Part shown: piece by piece, positions 33,960 to 41,739 of the stretch
How positions within the stretch are numbered: the stretch's first letter is position 1
How the letters are laid out: every line of letters starts with the position of its first letter
Assembly: GCA_023382535.1 (NCBI GenBank)
Contig: JAHDWA010000032.1
Coordinates: forward strand, 47,371-111,370
DNA length: 64,000 nucleotides
From: Anaerolineae bacterium
GTDB taxonomy: Bacteria > Chloroflexota > Anaerolineae > 4572-78 > J111
Direction: 5' to 3'
Program-made: the position numbers and the translations under genes
The notes under the pieces: model-generated
What the model saw: only the letters and a program-made list of their open reading frames with translations
Databases searched by the model: none
Told to the model about the DNA's origin: nothing

Positions 33960-35100
33960 GGCACTGGGTTCACTAAATGGGATTAGAAAGGGTTAAGTAT
34001 AGCCCGGTCTAATGTACTGAATTCTAAAGATTTCCTCCCACGAAAGGGGGTGGTCAACAATACCGAGCGCGACCGCCGGGACTTGCTTAGTCGTAAAATG
34101 AGGCCGGATGAAATTATGTAAGACCCAGTAGGCATCTAAACGCTTTTGTAAGGCCGGTTTCTTCTTGGCATAGGTGTTGGTCTTACGACGGTAACAGGCC
34201 ATACGCCGTCTCAAAGCACTGTTGAACCCTTCCAGCTGATTGGCGTGAATATCTGAGTTGGAGATATTCTGAACAGTCGCCGGATGTTCTGGCTGCGGTG
34301 CTTGATATTTGGGTCGCTTGCGTCCTTGTTGGTGAGCTTGACTGCCTTTATTCTTGAGCCGGACTTTGACGCCTGACTTTAATGTTTTTTAGGGCGACCC
34401 ACTTGACCGGTACGGAGGGTCTCCTGACAGATGTCAAACAGAAGGTTGCCGTAACGCCGTTCCCCATCCGTCACCAGGGTTAAATCATCGGTCTGTTCGA
34501 TCACCTGAGCCAGAGTTTCCATTGCTTGCTGAAACAAATCGGTTTCCCGCGGACCACACTTCAACTCCCAAATGAACCGACTGGCTCGATCCATCAAGAC
34601 CACCGTCCAGCCCTCCGAGGCGATTGCTGGCTTGTTTTGACCCACCTTGGTGTATAACTCATCTCCCTCCACCAGTTGTTGGATAAACTGATGACATAAG
34701 GCATACAGTAATAAGGTCTCTTTCAAATCACCTAAGCGGCTGACCCACCGTTTCAAGCTATTCTTGCCCACGTGGAAGGTGCGACAAGCGGCGTTAAGCC
34801 CCATGCCATCGTTGATCGCTTCCAGGATGAGGGCCATCCGGCTGATCGGTGTCTTTAATCCTGCCAGCGGTGTGTTCTTGGTTTCAGAAAAATAGCTGTC
34901 GCAATCCCAGCAGTAATAAATCTGGCGAGTTTCACCATTTTTGAGAGTATAACCCGTATGTCGTTTGAAATTCTCAGAGTTACATTCAGGACAATGACCT
35001 TGGCTGAAGGACATCTGGCCTCCTACTTTTCAAGTTGATCGCCCTTCAGCTTATCCTTATCTGACTATTTTGTAAAATCCTATCTCACGGACCCAGTGCC
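33960..35100 (-). mobile_element. IS1-like insertion sequence with 8-bp target duplication
   Basis: The element is 1141 bp. Left end GGCACTGGGTTCACTAAATG and right end (reverse complement) GGCACTGGGTCCGTGAGATA match over the first ten bases plus scattered later positions (also GGATT). ATTTGCGG occurs directly outside both ends (33952-33959 and 35101-35108), a perfect 8-bp target duplication typical of IS1-family transposition. The transposase lies inside on the minus strand. Intact duplication and a frameshift-type transposase indicate a recent and possibly active copy. It inserted between the winged-helix gene and the leader of the DUF499 island. Confidence 0.93.
33993..35014 (-). CDS. IS1-like DDE transposase made by -1 frameshift
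   Basis: Two overlapping frames. The upstream part (35014 to 34379) begins with a zinc-ribbon (CPECNSENFKRH ... CWDC), then an HTH (AACRTFHVGKNSLKRWVSRL), and has DDE acidic residues in VEGDELYTKV and LVTDGERRYG. It ends just after AAAAAAC at 34390-34384. A -1 slip there joins the downstream frame (KKTLKSGVKVRLKNKG ...), which carries the last catalytic Glu in IHANQLEGFNSALRRRM and runs to 33993. IS1 elements use such A6C slips. The joined product is about 340 residues. The downstream frame alone has no good start. Confidence 0.88.
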
Positions 35101-35191
35101 ATTTGCGGAGGTAATTCTGAAATTTTCTTAAGAATTCGGAAATGAGCAAATAGGAATACCTCTCCCTGTAAGGGTAAAATCACCGCCCCTA

Positions 35192-35220
35192 TTGTCATCA
35201 GCCCGTAGACGTGCTAAAAT
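35192..35220 (+). promoter_or_regulatory. Promoter of the defence island
   Basis: TTGTCA (35192-35197), 17-bp spacer, then extended -10 TGCTAAAAT with TAAAAT at 35215-35220. Transcription should start near 35227. The IS element ends 92 bp upstream, so the promoter is intact. Confidence 0.65.
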
Positions 35221-35226
35221 GAAGAA

Positions 35227-35362
35227 AATGAAAAGACCCCGGTCGCCGAAACACCTAGGGTCTTTGTTTGAATTTTGACCAGGGCGTGTCACCCGGCCTA
35301 TTTCCTTGTTGTGTTCATATCATAGCGTGGACAAGCCGACTGGTCAAATAGTCGGCTTTTTT
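35227..35362 (+). ncRNA. Structured leader RNA or small RNA before the DUF499 operon
   Basis: Starting at the predicted transcription start, the leader has a hairpin AAAGACCC/GGGTCTTT (35232-35239 with 35258-35265). A long-range pairing, TTTGACCAG (35274-35282) with CTGGTCAAA (35340-35348), is exact and encloses GGGCGTGTCACCC. The last helix is the terminator at 35333-35362. The strand CTGGTCAAA overlaps the terminator's left arm and loop, so the two foldings compete or form a pseudoknot. That layout fits a transcription attenuator; an independent small RNA with its own promoter and terminator is the alternative. No known riboswitch was recognised. Confidence 0.55.
35333..35362 (+). terminator. 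Strong intrinsic terminator in the operon leader
   Basis: AAGCCGACT pairs with AGTCGGCTT (35350-35358) around an 8-base loop, then a T-run. It lies between the promoter at 35192 and the start of the DUF499 gene (35420), so it should stop most transcripts unless prevented. Confidence 0.8.
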
Positions 35363-35419
35363 ATAATTTACCTTGGCCGCTTCCCAAACCATCTTCCCAC
35401 TCCAGAGCAGGAGCGCTTG

Positions 35420-38400
35420 ATGCAGACTATTTTCCAGAACTGTGAACCCCGTCCAGAAGTCCTTAAAGGAGAACTGCGCGAAGACATCTTTGCCGCCCGC
35501 CTCAAAGATGTAATAGATGGTCAGGCCGATCCAGTTTATCAAGACCCGGCCACCTTTTTTGAGAATACCTACCCCACCGAAGGGCTGAAGCTGCTGCTGG
35601 ACGAAGTGCTGGGCCGGCTGACCGGTCTCAAATCGGCCAACAACGCGATTATCCGGCTGGAAACTGCCTTCGGCGGCGGCAAGACCCACAACCTGATTGC
35701 CCTGTATCACGCGGCCAATGGATACACGCCTGGGTCAGCCCTGGTAGACCCAGTCTTGAACCCGTCCAGCGGGAGGGTGCGCACGGTGGGCATTGTTGGG
35801 TCAGATTTGCAGCCGCGTGACGGCTTAGATCACGGCGAGATCAAGACCTATACGCTGTGGGGCGAAATCGCCTACCAATTGGCCGGCCCGGCGGGCTATG
35901 CCCAAGTAACCGGCAGCGACCAGGATCGTTCCGCGCCGGGAACTGGTATCCTGGAAAAACTGATTGGCGACGAGCCAACCTTGATTATGCTGGACGAAGT
36001 GGCCCGCCACCTGCGTGCCGCCAAAACCGTGCCCACCGTCACCGGCAAGTCGGACCTGGCCGAGCAGACGGTGGCCTTTCTGATGTCCCTGTTTGAATTT
36101 GCTGCCAGCCGCAAGCACATGGTAGTGGTGTTGACCCTGGCCGACTCCCAGGATGCCTTTGGCCGGGAAACCGAGGAACTTCGCCAGGAATTGGCCGAGG
36201 CCAAGCGGCTGTCGGCCCGCCAGGAGCGAGTCATTACCCCCACCGGCGAGGCCGAGATTGCTGCCATCGTCACCCATCGCCTCTTCAAAGCCATTCAGCC
36301 GGAGGCGGCCCGGGCCGTCAGCGATGCTTATTATCAGAGCTACCGCCGGCTGGTGGAGCAGGGAGCTAACCTGCCTCAGCGGGCGCTGCGGGCCGAGTAT
36401 GCCGCCGAAATGGTCAGCGACTATCCTTTTCACCCTGAACTGCTAACCACCCTCAACCGCAAAACTTCGACCATTCCTAACTTTCAGAAAACGCGGGGGG
36501 CCTTGCGCCTGTTGGCGGCAGTGATCCGCCGCTTGTGGGAAACCCAGCCCGCCCTAACGTATCTCATTCACCCCTTTCATCTGGACCTGACCGTAGCCCA
36601 CATTGCCGACGACTTGACCAGCCGCCTGGAACGGCCGGCTTTCAAACAGGTCATTGAGGCCGATATTGCCAGCCCGCGGCTCGGCTCCCAGGCCCACGCT
36701 CAGACTATTGACGCGCCGTGGCTGGCGGCGGGTAAACCGGCCTATGCTACGCGGGTGGCGACCACTGCCTTTCTGCACAGCCTGAGCCAGGGCATTGCCA
36801 CCGGCCTGGACCCAGCTGATCTGAACGTGGCCGTGCTCACACCTGACGACGACCCCGCGCTGATTACTAAAGCCGCGGAGCGCCTGGTCGAAACTTGCTG
36901 GTTCTTTGACTGGGATGGTCATCGCTATCGTTTCAAGACCGAACCGGCCCTGAACAAGATTATTGCCGACGAGATGGGTATGGTCGGCACAGTCAAGGCC
37001 AAAGCGGAACTAGATCAGCGTATTCGCCAGGTCTGGAAAAGCGGCTACCTGAAACCCGTCTATTTTGCCAGCGAAGCCGGCGACGTGGACGACGACGCCG
37101 ACAAGCCCAAACTGGTGGTAATGCACTACGACGCCGTGACCAGTACTGCCGGCGCAGTAGCCCCACCCGAGTTGCTCCAACGCCTGTTCGATCGGGCCGG
37201 CTCATTGGGCGGGTATCGCACTTACAAAAACAACCTCCTGTTTCTGGTGGCCGACAAAGAGCAGGTCGAAAATATGGTCGAAGTGGCCCAGCGCTATCTG
37301 GCCATTGGCCGGATTGTGGGCGACCCCAGTCGCATGCAGGAATTTACTGAGGAGCAGCGCAAACGGCTGAAGAAGACGGCCGAAGCCGCCGAACTCCAGG
37401 TGCGGGTGGCCATCACCAAAACCTATCGCTACCTGTACTACCCCAGCGCCGAAGCGCCTCAGAGTCACAGCAACCTGGCCCGCGAAACCTTACCGCCCCA
37501 GGATCAGGGTGAGGTCAACCAGGATCAAACCAATGTCGTCTTGCGGGTGCTAAAGCAGTTGCAGAAGGCGCTGACCGCCGACGACGCCACCCTGCCCGCC
37601 GCCTTTGTGCGGGCCAAAGCCTGGGACACCGGCCAGGTGGTCATCTCAACCGAGGAACTGCGTCGGGCCTTTGCCCGACGCCTGGGGCTGCGCATGCTGT
37701 TGGACGCCAACCAGTTGAAAAAGACCATCCGCAACGGGCTTGAGACCAAAACCTGGTTCTATTATGATACCGGCCAACAGTTAGGCTATGACGCCGAGAC
37801 GCCGCCACCGCCGGTGCAGATCAGCGAAGACGCGCTGCTCTACACTCCGGAAGAAGCCGCCCGGCTCAAGCTGCCGATTAAGGGCAAGGTGACTACCGGA
37901 GATGGCGGTGGGGTCAGCCAGGAACCAACCTGCCCGGTCTGTGGCCGTCCGATCTCGCAGTGCATTTGCGGCGATGGGAGCGACATCACGCCCGTGGTGC
38001 GTCTTCACGCCGAGGGCGCGCCGGCGCAAGCTTTCCAGAGCTTAATTGACCAATGCCACGATCAAAAGGTTGAACAACTGGCCCGGCTGTTTATGCGAAT
38101 TGAAGGCCAGGGCAAAGACGGGGCGGACGAGGCTCGCTCGCTGGGGTTGGCCATCCCCCAATTGGGCAAGGGTAATTTTTACTTGGAGCAAACGTTCAAT
38201 GCCGAGTTTAGCTCGACTGAAACTATCAGTGTCAGTTTTACCGGCGGCTGGGACCGCTACAAGCGCCTGAAACAGGTGACGGATGCCTTTGGTCAGGAAG
38301 CCAGTAAGTTGATTGTGCGCACTACCCTACGGATAGATTTTCCTGAAGGTCTGGCTGTCGCCGCCGGCCAGTTCCAGACGATCCATGAAGTCTTTACCAC

Positions 38401-38452
38401 CCTCAGCTTTGGCCGGATGGTCCTTGATGCTGAGCCGTTTAGTGAGGAGTAA
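35420..38452 (+). CDS. DUF499 family P-loop ATPase, defence-associated
   Basis: ATPase of 1010 residues, usually found with a DUF1156 methyltransferase and a helicase in phage-defence loci. Early residues GELREDIFAARLKDVIDGQA, then Walker A RLETAFGGGKTHNLIALYHA near residue 88, Walker B PTLIMLDEVARHL near 190, and FEFAASRKHMVVVLTLADSQ. The C-terminal part has a zinc-ribbon-like CPVCGRPISQCIC near 840 and a C-terminal domain (FMRIEGQGKDGADEARSL). The ATG at 35420 follows AGGAG 7 bp upstream and is preferred over longer frames through the leader. GC content is high. The terminator in the leader suggests it is kept off until needed. Its biochemical role is unproven. Confidence 0.88.
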   Translation: MQTIFQNCEPRPEVLKGELREDIFAARLKDVIDGQADPVYQDPATFFENTYPTEGLKLLLDEVLGRLTGLKSANNAIIRLETAFGGGKTHNLIALYHAANGYTPGSALVDPVLNPSSGRVRTVGIVGSDLQPRDGLDHGEIKTYTLWGEIAYQLAGPAGYAQVTGSDQDRSAPGTGILEKLIGDEPTLIMLDEVARHLRAAKTVPTVTGKSDLAEQTVAFLMSLFEFAASRKHMVVVLTLADSQDAFGRETEELRQELAEAKRLSARQERVITPTGEAEIAAIVTHRLFKAIQPEAARAVSDAYYQSYRRLVEQGANLPQRALRAEYAAEMVSDYPFHPELLTTLNRKTSTIPNFQKTRGALRLLAAVIRRLWETQPALTYLIHPFHLDLTVAHIADDLTSRLERPAFKQVIEADIASPRLGSQAHAQTIDAPWLAAGKPAYATRVATTAFLHSLSQGIATGLDPADLNVAVLTPDDDPALITKAAERLVETCWFFDWDGHRYRFKTEPALNKIIADEMGMVGTVKAKAELDQRIRQVWKSGYLKPVYFASEAGDVDDDADKPKLVVMHYDAVTSTAGAVAPPELLQRLFDRAGSLGGYRTYKNNLLFLVADKEQVENMVEVAQRYLAIGRIVGDPSRMQEFTEEQRKRLKKTAEAAELQVRVAITKTYRYLYYPSAEAPQSHSNLARETLPPQDQGEVNQDQTNVVLRVLKQLQKALTADDATLPAAFVRAKAWDTGQVVISTEELRRAFARRLGLRMLLDANQLKKTIRNGLETKTWFYYDTGQQLGYDAETPPPPVQISEDALLYTPEEAARLKLPIKGKVTTGDGGGVSQEPTCPVCGRPISQCICGDGSDITPVVRLHAEGAPAQAFQSLIDQCHDQKVEQLARLFMRIEGQGKDGADEARSLGLAIPQLGKGNFYLEQTFNAEFSSTETISVSFTGGWDRYKRLKQVTDAFGQEASKLIVRTTLRIDFPEGLAVAAGQFQTIHEVFTTLSFGRMVLDAEPFSEE

Positions 38453-38464
38453 GGATTAAGAGAA

Positions 38465-38545
38465 TTCAGTAGGGGAGCAGAGGAGCGGAGATGCAGGGGA
38501 GAGTCTCAAACAATCTCTCTCCTGCACCCTTGCACCCCTGCTGTT
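38465..38545. repeat. GC-rich palindromic repeat between DUF499 and ASCH genes
   Basis: Left arm AGCAGAGGAGCGGAGATGCA followed by GGGGAGAG, right arm CTCTCTCC followed by TGCACCCTTGCACCCCTGCT. The arms are inverted, with about 13 bases between. The GGGGAGCAG/CTGCTCCCC style is the same as inside the DUF1156 gene at 49381. It may form a long hairpin in the operon mRNA. Confidence 0.6.
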
Positions 38546-38580
38546 TATTGCCTACTCCCTGGGATTAAGGAAACGTATTA

Positions 38581-39516
38581 ATGAAAGCTCTCTCTTTCCG
38601 CCAACCCTGGGCGGAGTTGATTTTGCAGGGTCGCAAAACGATTGACCTGCGCACCTGGCCGACCCGGCATCGGGGTCGCCTGGCGATCCATGCCAGCCAG
38701 CAGGTGGAGGTGGAGATTTGTCGCCTATACAACCTGGACCCGGCTACCCTGGTTACCGGCGCGCTGGTTGGCACGGTCGAGGTGGTCGAGATGGTGCCCC
38801 TGGATGACGAAAAATGGGAGAGCCTGCGCGACCAACATTTGAAGCCCGGCCCTTTTCCTGGCGACCTGCTGGGCTGGCGTCTCCATGACCCTCAACGCCT
38901 GCCCCAACCCGTCCCAATGAGTGGTCGCCTGGGGTTGTTCAACGTGCCGGATGAGTGGTTAGAGCAGTCGCCAGTTGCCGACCGGAGACCGGAGACCGAA
39001 GATCGAAGATCATCGCCGGTTTCCCGCCCCCGGTCCTCGGTCTTGTATCGTACCACCGACTCCCCCACTGTCCCCGACAAACCCTTTGAGCTGCGGATCA
39101 TTCCTCAAAACGGCAGCGCTTACGGCCTGGCCCTGTACCAGTGGCCGGTGGCGGTGAATGGTCACCAGGGACAGACCCCAGCCCAGCCCGAACGCCTGAC
39201 CGAGCTGGTGGGCGACCCGCTGCGGGCGGTGGCCGATCACATCCTGGAGGCTCTGCGTCGCAGTGGCTACAAGCCTACCGACCTATCCGCCACCCGCCAC
39301 AAACCGTTTTACCTGGACGAAGAGACCGGCTTGCGTCTGGCATTGCTCTTCCTGGCTATCAAACCATTGACCCGGCTGGATCGGATCGAGGCCATTTCTA
39401 GTGCCTTACGCACTATGTCATCGGAAGAAGCTTATTACTGGTTTAGCAAATGTACTGCTAGTACCAGTGCTGCCAACGCTCAACGCGCACTGCGCATTTT
39501 GTTAGCGGGGGAATAA
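38581..39516 (+). CDS. ASCH-domain protein with C-terminal island-specific domain
   Basis: ASCH is a PUA-like RNA- or base-binding fold. Of 311 residues, about 1-125 are ASCH (MKALSFRQPWAELILQGRKT, GRLAIHASQQVEVEICRLY, GALVGTVEVVEMVPLDD). Residues about 132-155 are encoded by a repeat element. The C-terminal half (FELRIIPQNGSAYGLALYQW ... HKPFYLDEETGLRLALLFLA ... SEEAYYWFSKCTASTS) is a separate domain that recurs as two fragments at 43501 and 44714. It follows the DUF499 gene and has the same GC-rich composition. It probably binds modified nucleic acid or recruits the ATPase; the substrate is unknown. RBS AAGGA is 9 bp upstream. Confidence 0.85.
   Translation: MKALSFRQPWAELILQGRKTIDLRTWPTRHRGRLAIHASQQVEVEICRLYNLDPATLVTGALVGTVEVVEMVPLDDEKWESLRDQHLKPGPFPGDLLGWRLHDPQRLPQPVPMSGRLGLFNVPDEWLEQSPVADRRPETEDRRSSPVSRPRSSVLYRTTDSPTVPDKPFELRIIPQNGSAYGLALYQWPVAVNGHQGQTPAQPERLTELVGDPLRAVADHILEALRRSGYKPTDLSATRHKPFYLDEETGLRLALLFLAIKPLTRLDRIEAISSALRTMSSEEAYYWFSKCTASTSAANAQRALRILLAGE
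38973..39044. repeat. In-frame palindromic repeat inside ASCH gene
   Basis: GACCGGAGACCGGAGACCGA on the left is answered by GGTCCTCGGTCTTG on the right, an imperfect inverted repeat. It adds about 24 charged residues (VADRRPETEDRRSSPVSRPR) as a linker between the ASCH fold and the C-terminal domain. Confidence 0.55.
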
Positions 39517-39564
39517 AAAACAAGCGTTAGCCAATTATCCTGAATACGAGTGTAAAGAACAGCA

Positions 39565-41727
39565 ATGAGTAATTTGACCATAGGTAGCCTAATACGTCAC
39601 TGGGAATTGGGCATTGGTAAAGTTCAGGCGATAGATGCCCAAGGGCTGACTATAAATTTTAGGGATGGTGCAAGTCATCTCGTCAAGCCTGATGATGTAA
39701 CCCCTCTAGCGGACGATGGTTTTTGGTCACAGGCTTTTGCCGAACCAGACACAGTAGCTCAGAGGGTTAAAGACTCTCCGGTTAACGTTATCACACTTTT
39801 GTTACGCGACTTTCCCCGCAATGAAGCTCGAACCGATGAGATTCGGGCTCAGTTAGGGGAGTTTGTAACGGATTGGACTCCATGGTGGCAGCAGACCCAG
39901 AATTTACTAAAGCAGGAACCGACTATTGACACCAGTCGTTCCCGGGAGGGAATTTACGCGCTCGCAGAAAAGCCACGCACCCGAATAGACGAATTGTATC
40001 AAGAGTTTAGAGCATTGCCGGATTTCAAAACAACTTCAGCTAACAGCGCCAAAATGTATAACTCGCGTAAGTTTGAGGTCGCTCGTGGTATTATGAATCA
40101 GGCTCCGAAAGATGACGATCTCGTTCCGAGCATTCGTAACCACGTCCGAGACTATATGTTGGCAATGGCTCAACATGAAAGCGTCCCAATTGCGGAACGA
40201 ACCGAAGCAATTCTCAGGTTGGCAGAGCGAAGATGGGTGCCTGATCCAGAAGTTGCCTCGGTTCTGACGGTCCTCAGCCAAAAACCGATCAAAATTTATG
40301 ACCTTAACCAGTTTTCCCAAAACCGGATTATTGATAGTTTGCTGAAACATGTTGGAATGGAAGTAGGCCGGGCTTCATTTCTTACTGCTTTTGCAACAGA
40401 AGCAAGCCAGATCCACATGGCTACCGACATTTTTCTTCGAGGGCGGACTGAAATGTTAATGCAGGGCCTTTGGTCTGGTCTGGGTGAAAATCTGATTGAT
40501 AATGAGCCCAAAGATGCAGTTCTACGCTGGTATAAATCTCTGGCCTCACGCCTTCAAGGATTAGGGCAACTCTTTCAGATAATTATCTTTGATGTCAATC
40601 TACCAGTTGACTGGAAAAAATTGGCCGAGCATCTGACCCACCTCCTAAATCACCTGAACAAACTAGACAGTTCCGAGAAGGTACCGCCAGAAACTATGCA
40701 AAGCTTTACAGCTTTGTGGCGTCGAGTGATAGCTTGTGCTCCATATACTATCCAAGCGAACTACCTGGATGTCCCCCTGGCAATGCCTTTTCGTCCTCAT
40801 CTCATTGAACCTATGCTAGCTGCAATTTACAATGCCGACCCAGCTTTTAATCTGGCAAATCGTTTTATGGAACGGGTAGATCAGAAACCTGACCTCTCCC
40901 TTGCCTCCCTCCTACAATGCTTTGCCAACAATTACTGGGGATATTCTTCAGCCGTGGGGGTTCTTTCTCACCTTGCCCTTCGTTTTAAGGCAACGAGACC
41001 CGATGTCTTGAGTTGGATAGCTGAGCATGTACTAAAAGTGGTTCAGGATAAACCCGAAGCTCTACCTCAGTATTTACCTGTATTCGATCAATTAGCCCAG
41101 GCAGACAGCAGAGCAACCTGGTCTGGGCGAGTAGACATTCAGCGGCAGCAGGCTTTTTACCGCCTCTGTGAAGCTGTCGAGCAGGGCGAGTCCATCCTGT
41201 TTCCGCCATTTACCTTTGACACTATTACTTTGGCTGGTCTGCGCAACTTCCTGACCAACTTGGCTGAAGAAACCCAGGAAATGCTCAATGAGTTCCAAGC
41301 TCAAGTCGCTCAAGCCCAGGCGGAAACTCAAGCGGCTCAGGACCAACTGCGACAAACCACTGCTTCTCTTGAAGAGCTGCGCCAAGGGTATCGCCAGCCA
41401 GACCGCGACAGCAGGTTTGCTGAACGCCGCCGCATCTTGGAAGGACTGGCAGCGACTACTGCCGAATTTGAGCGATTTGCTGCTCGCCAGCAAACCAAGG
41501 AATTGATTGGGGTGGCGCGACGCTTGAATAGGTTACTGGCGGATTTTGGCACCGAACCTTTTGGGACACTTGGTGAAGAAGTAAGGTATGATCCGGCCCG
41601 GCATGAATTCGTTGGCGCGAGCCAGGGAACTATAGAGATGGTTAAGGTCATTGAGCGGGGTTACACAATTCAGGGTTTGTCGGGCCAACCCCAAGTGCTC
41701 AAGCCAGCCAAAGTTTCACTGGAGTAG
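39565..41727 (+). CDS. Helical protein with SH3-like and Gre-N-like N-terminus
   Basis: No firm family. Residues about 1-50 resemble an SH3/Tudor-like fold (GSLIRHWELGIGKVQAIDAQ ... HLVKPDDVTPL), as found at the end of some helicases and in CarD-like proteins. Residues about 75-140 have FVTDWTPWWQQTQNLLKQEP, recalling long N-terminal extensions of GreA-like factors. The rest is an all-helical repeat region with a coiled-coil at about 570-640 (EMLNEFQAQVAQAQAETQAA) and a C-terminal beta segment. It begins an AT-richer block and overlaps nothing; the Hsp70-like gene starts 12 bp after it, so they form a likely pair. A transcription- or chaperone-linked scaffold is only a guess. Confidence 0.55.
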   Translation: MSNLTIGSLIRHWELGIGKVQAIDAQGLTINFRDGASHLVKPDDVTPLADDGFWSQAFAEPDTVAQRVKDSPVNVITLLLRDFPRNEARTDEIRAQLGEFVTDWTPWWQQTQNLLKQEPTIDTSRSREGIYALAEKPRTRIDELYQEFRALPDFKTTSANSAKMYNSRKFEVARGIMNQAPKDDDLVPSIRNHVRDYMLAMAQHESVPIAERTEAILRLAERRWVPDPEVASVLTVLSQKPIKIYDLNQFSQNRIIDSLLKHVGMEVGRASFLTAFATEASQIHMATDIFLRGRTEMLMQGLWSGLGENLIDNEPKDAVLRWYKSLASRLQGLGQLFQIIIFDVNLPVDWKKLAEHLTHLLNHLNKLDSSEKVPPETMQSFTALWRRVIACAPYTIQANYLDVPLAMPFRPHLIEPMLAAIYNADPAFNLANRFMERVDQKPDLSLASLLQCFANNYWGYSSAVGVLSHLALRFKATRPDVLSWIAEHVLKVVQDKPEALPQYLPVFDQLAQADSRATWSGRVDIQRQQAFYRLCEAVEQGESILFPPFTFDTITLAGLRNFLTNLAEETQEMLNEFQAQVAQAQAETQAAQDQLRQTTASLEELRQGYRQPDRDSRFAERRRILEGLAATTAEFERFAARQQTKELIGVARRLNRLLADFGTEPFGTLGEEVRYDPARHEFVGASQGTIEMVKVIERGYTIQGLSGQPQVLKPAKVSLE

Positions 41728-41739
41728 GAGGTTAGCCAT

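Noticed and set aside
34379..35014. Two separate transposase genes
   Set aside because: The second frame has no proper start and continues exactly one base back at AAAAAAC, as in frameshift-made IS1 transposases.
35227..35362. Retron msr-msd RNA
   Set aside because: The end-to-end inverted repeat recalls retrons, but no reverse transcriptase lies in the window.
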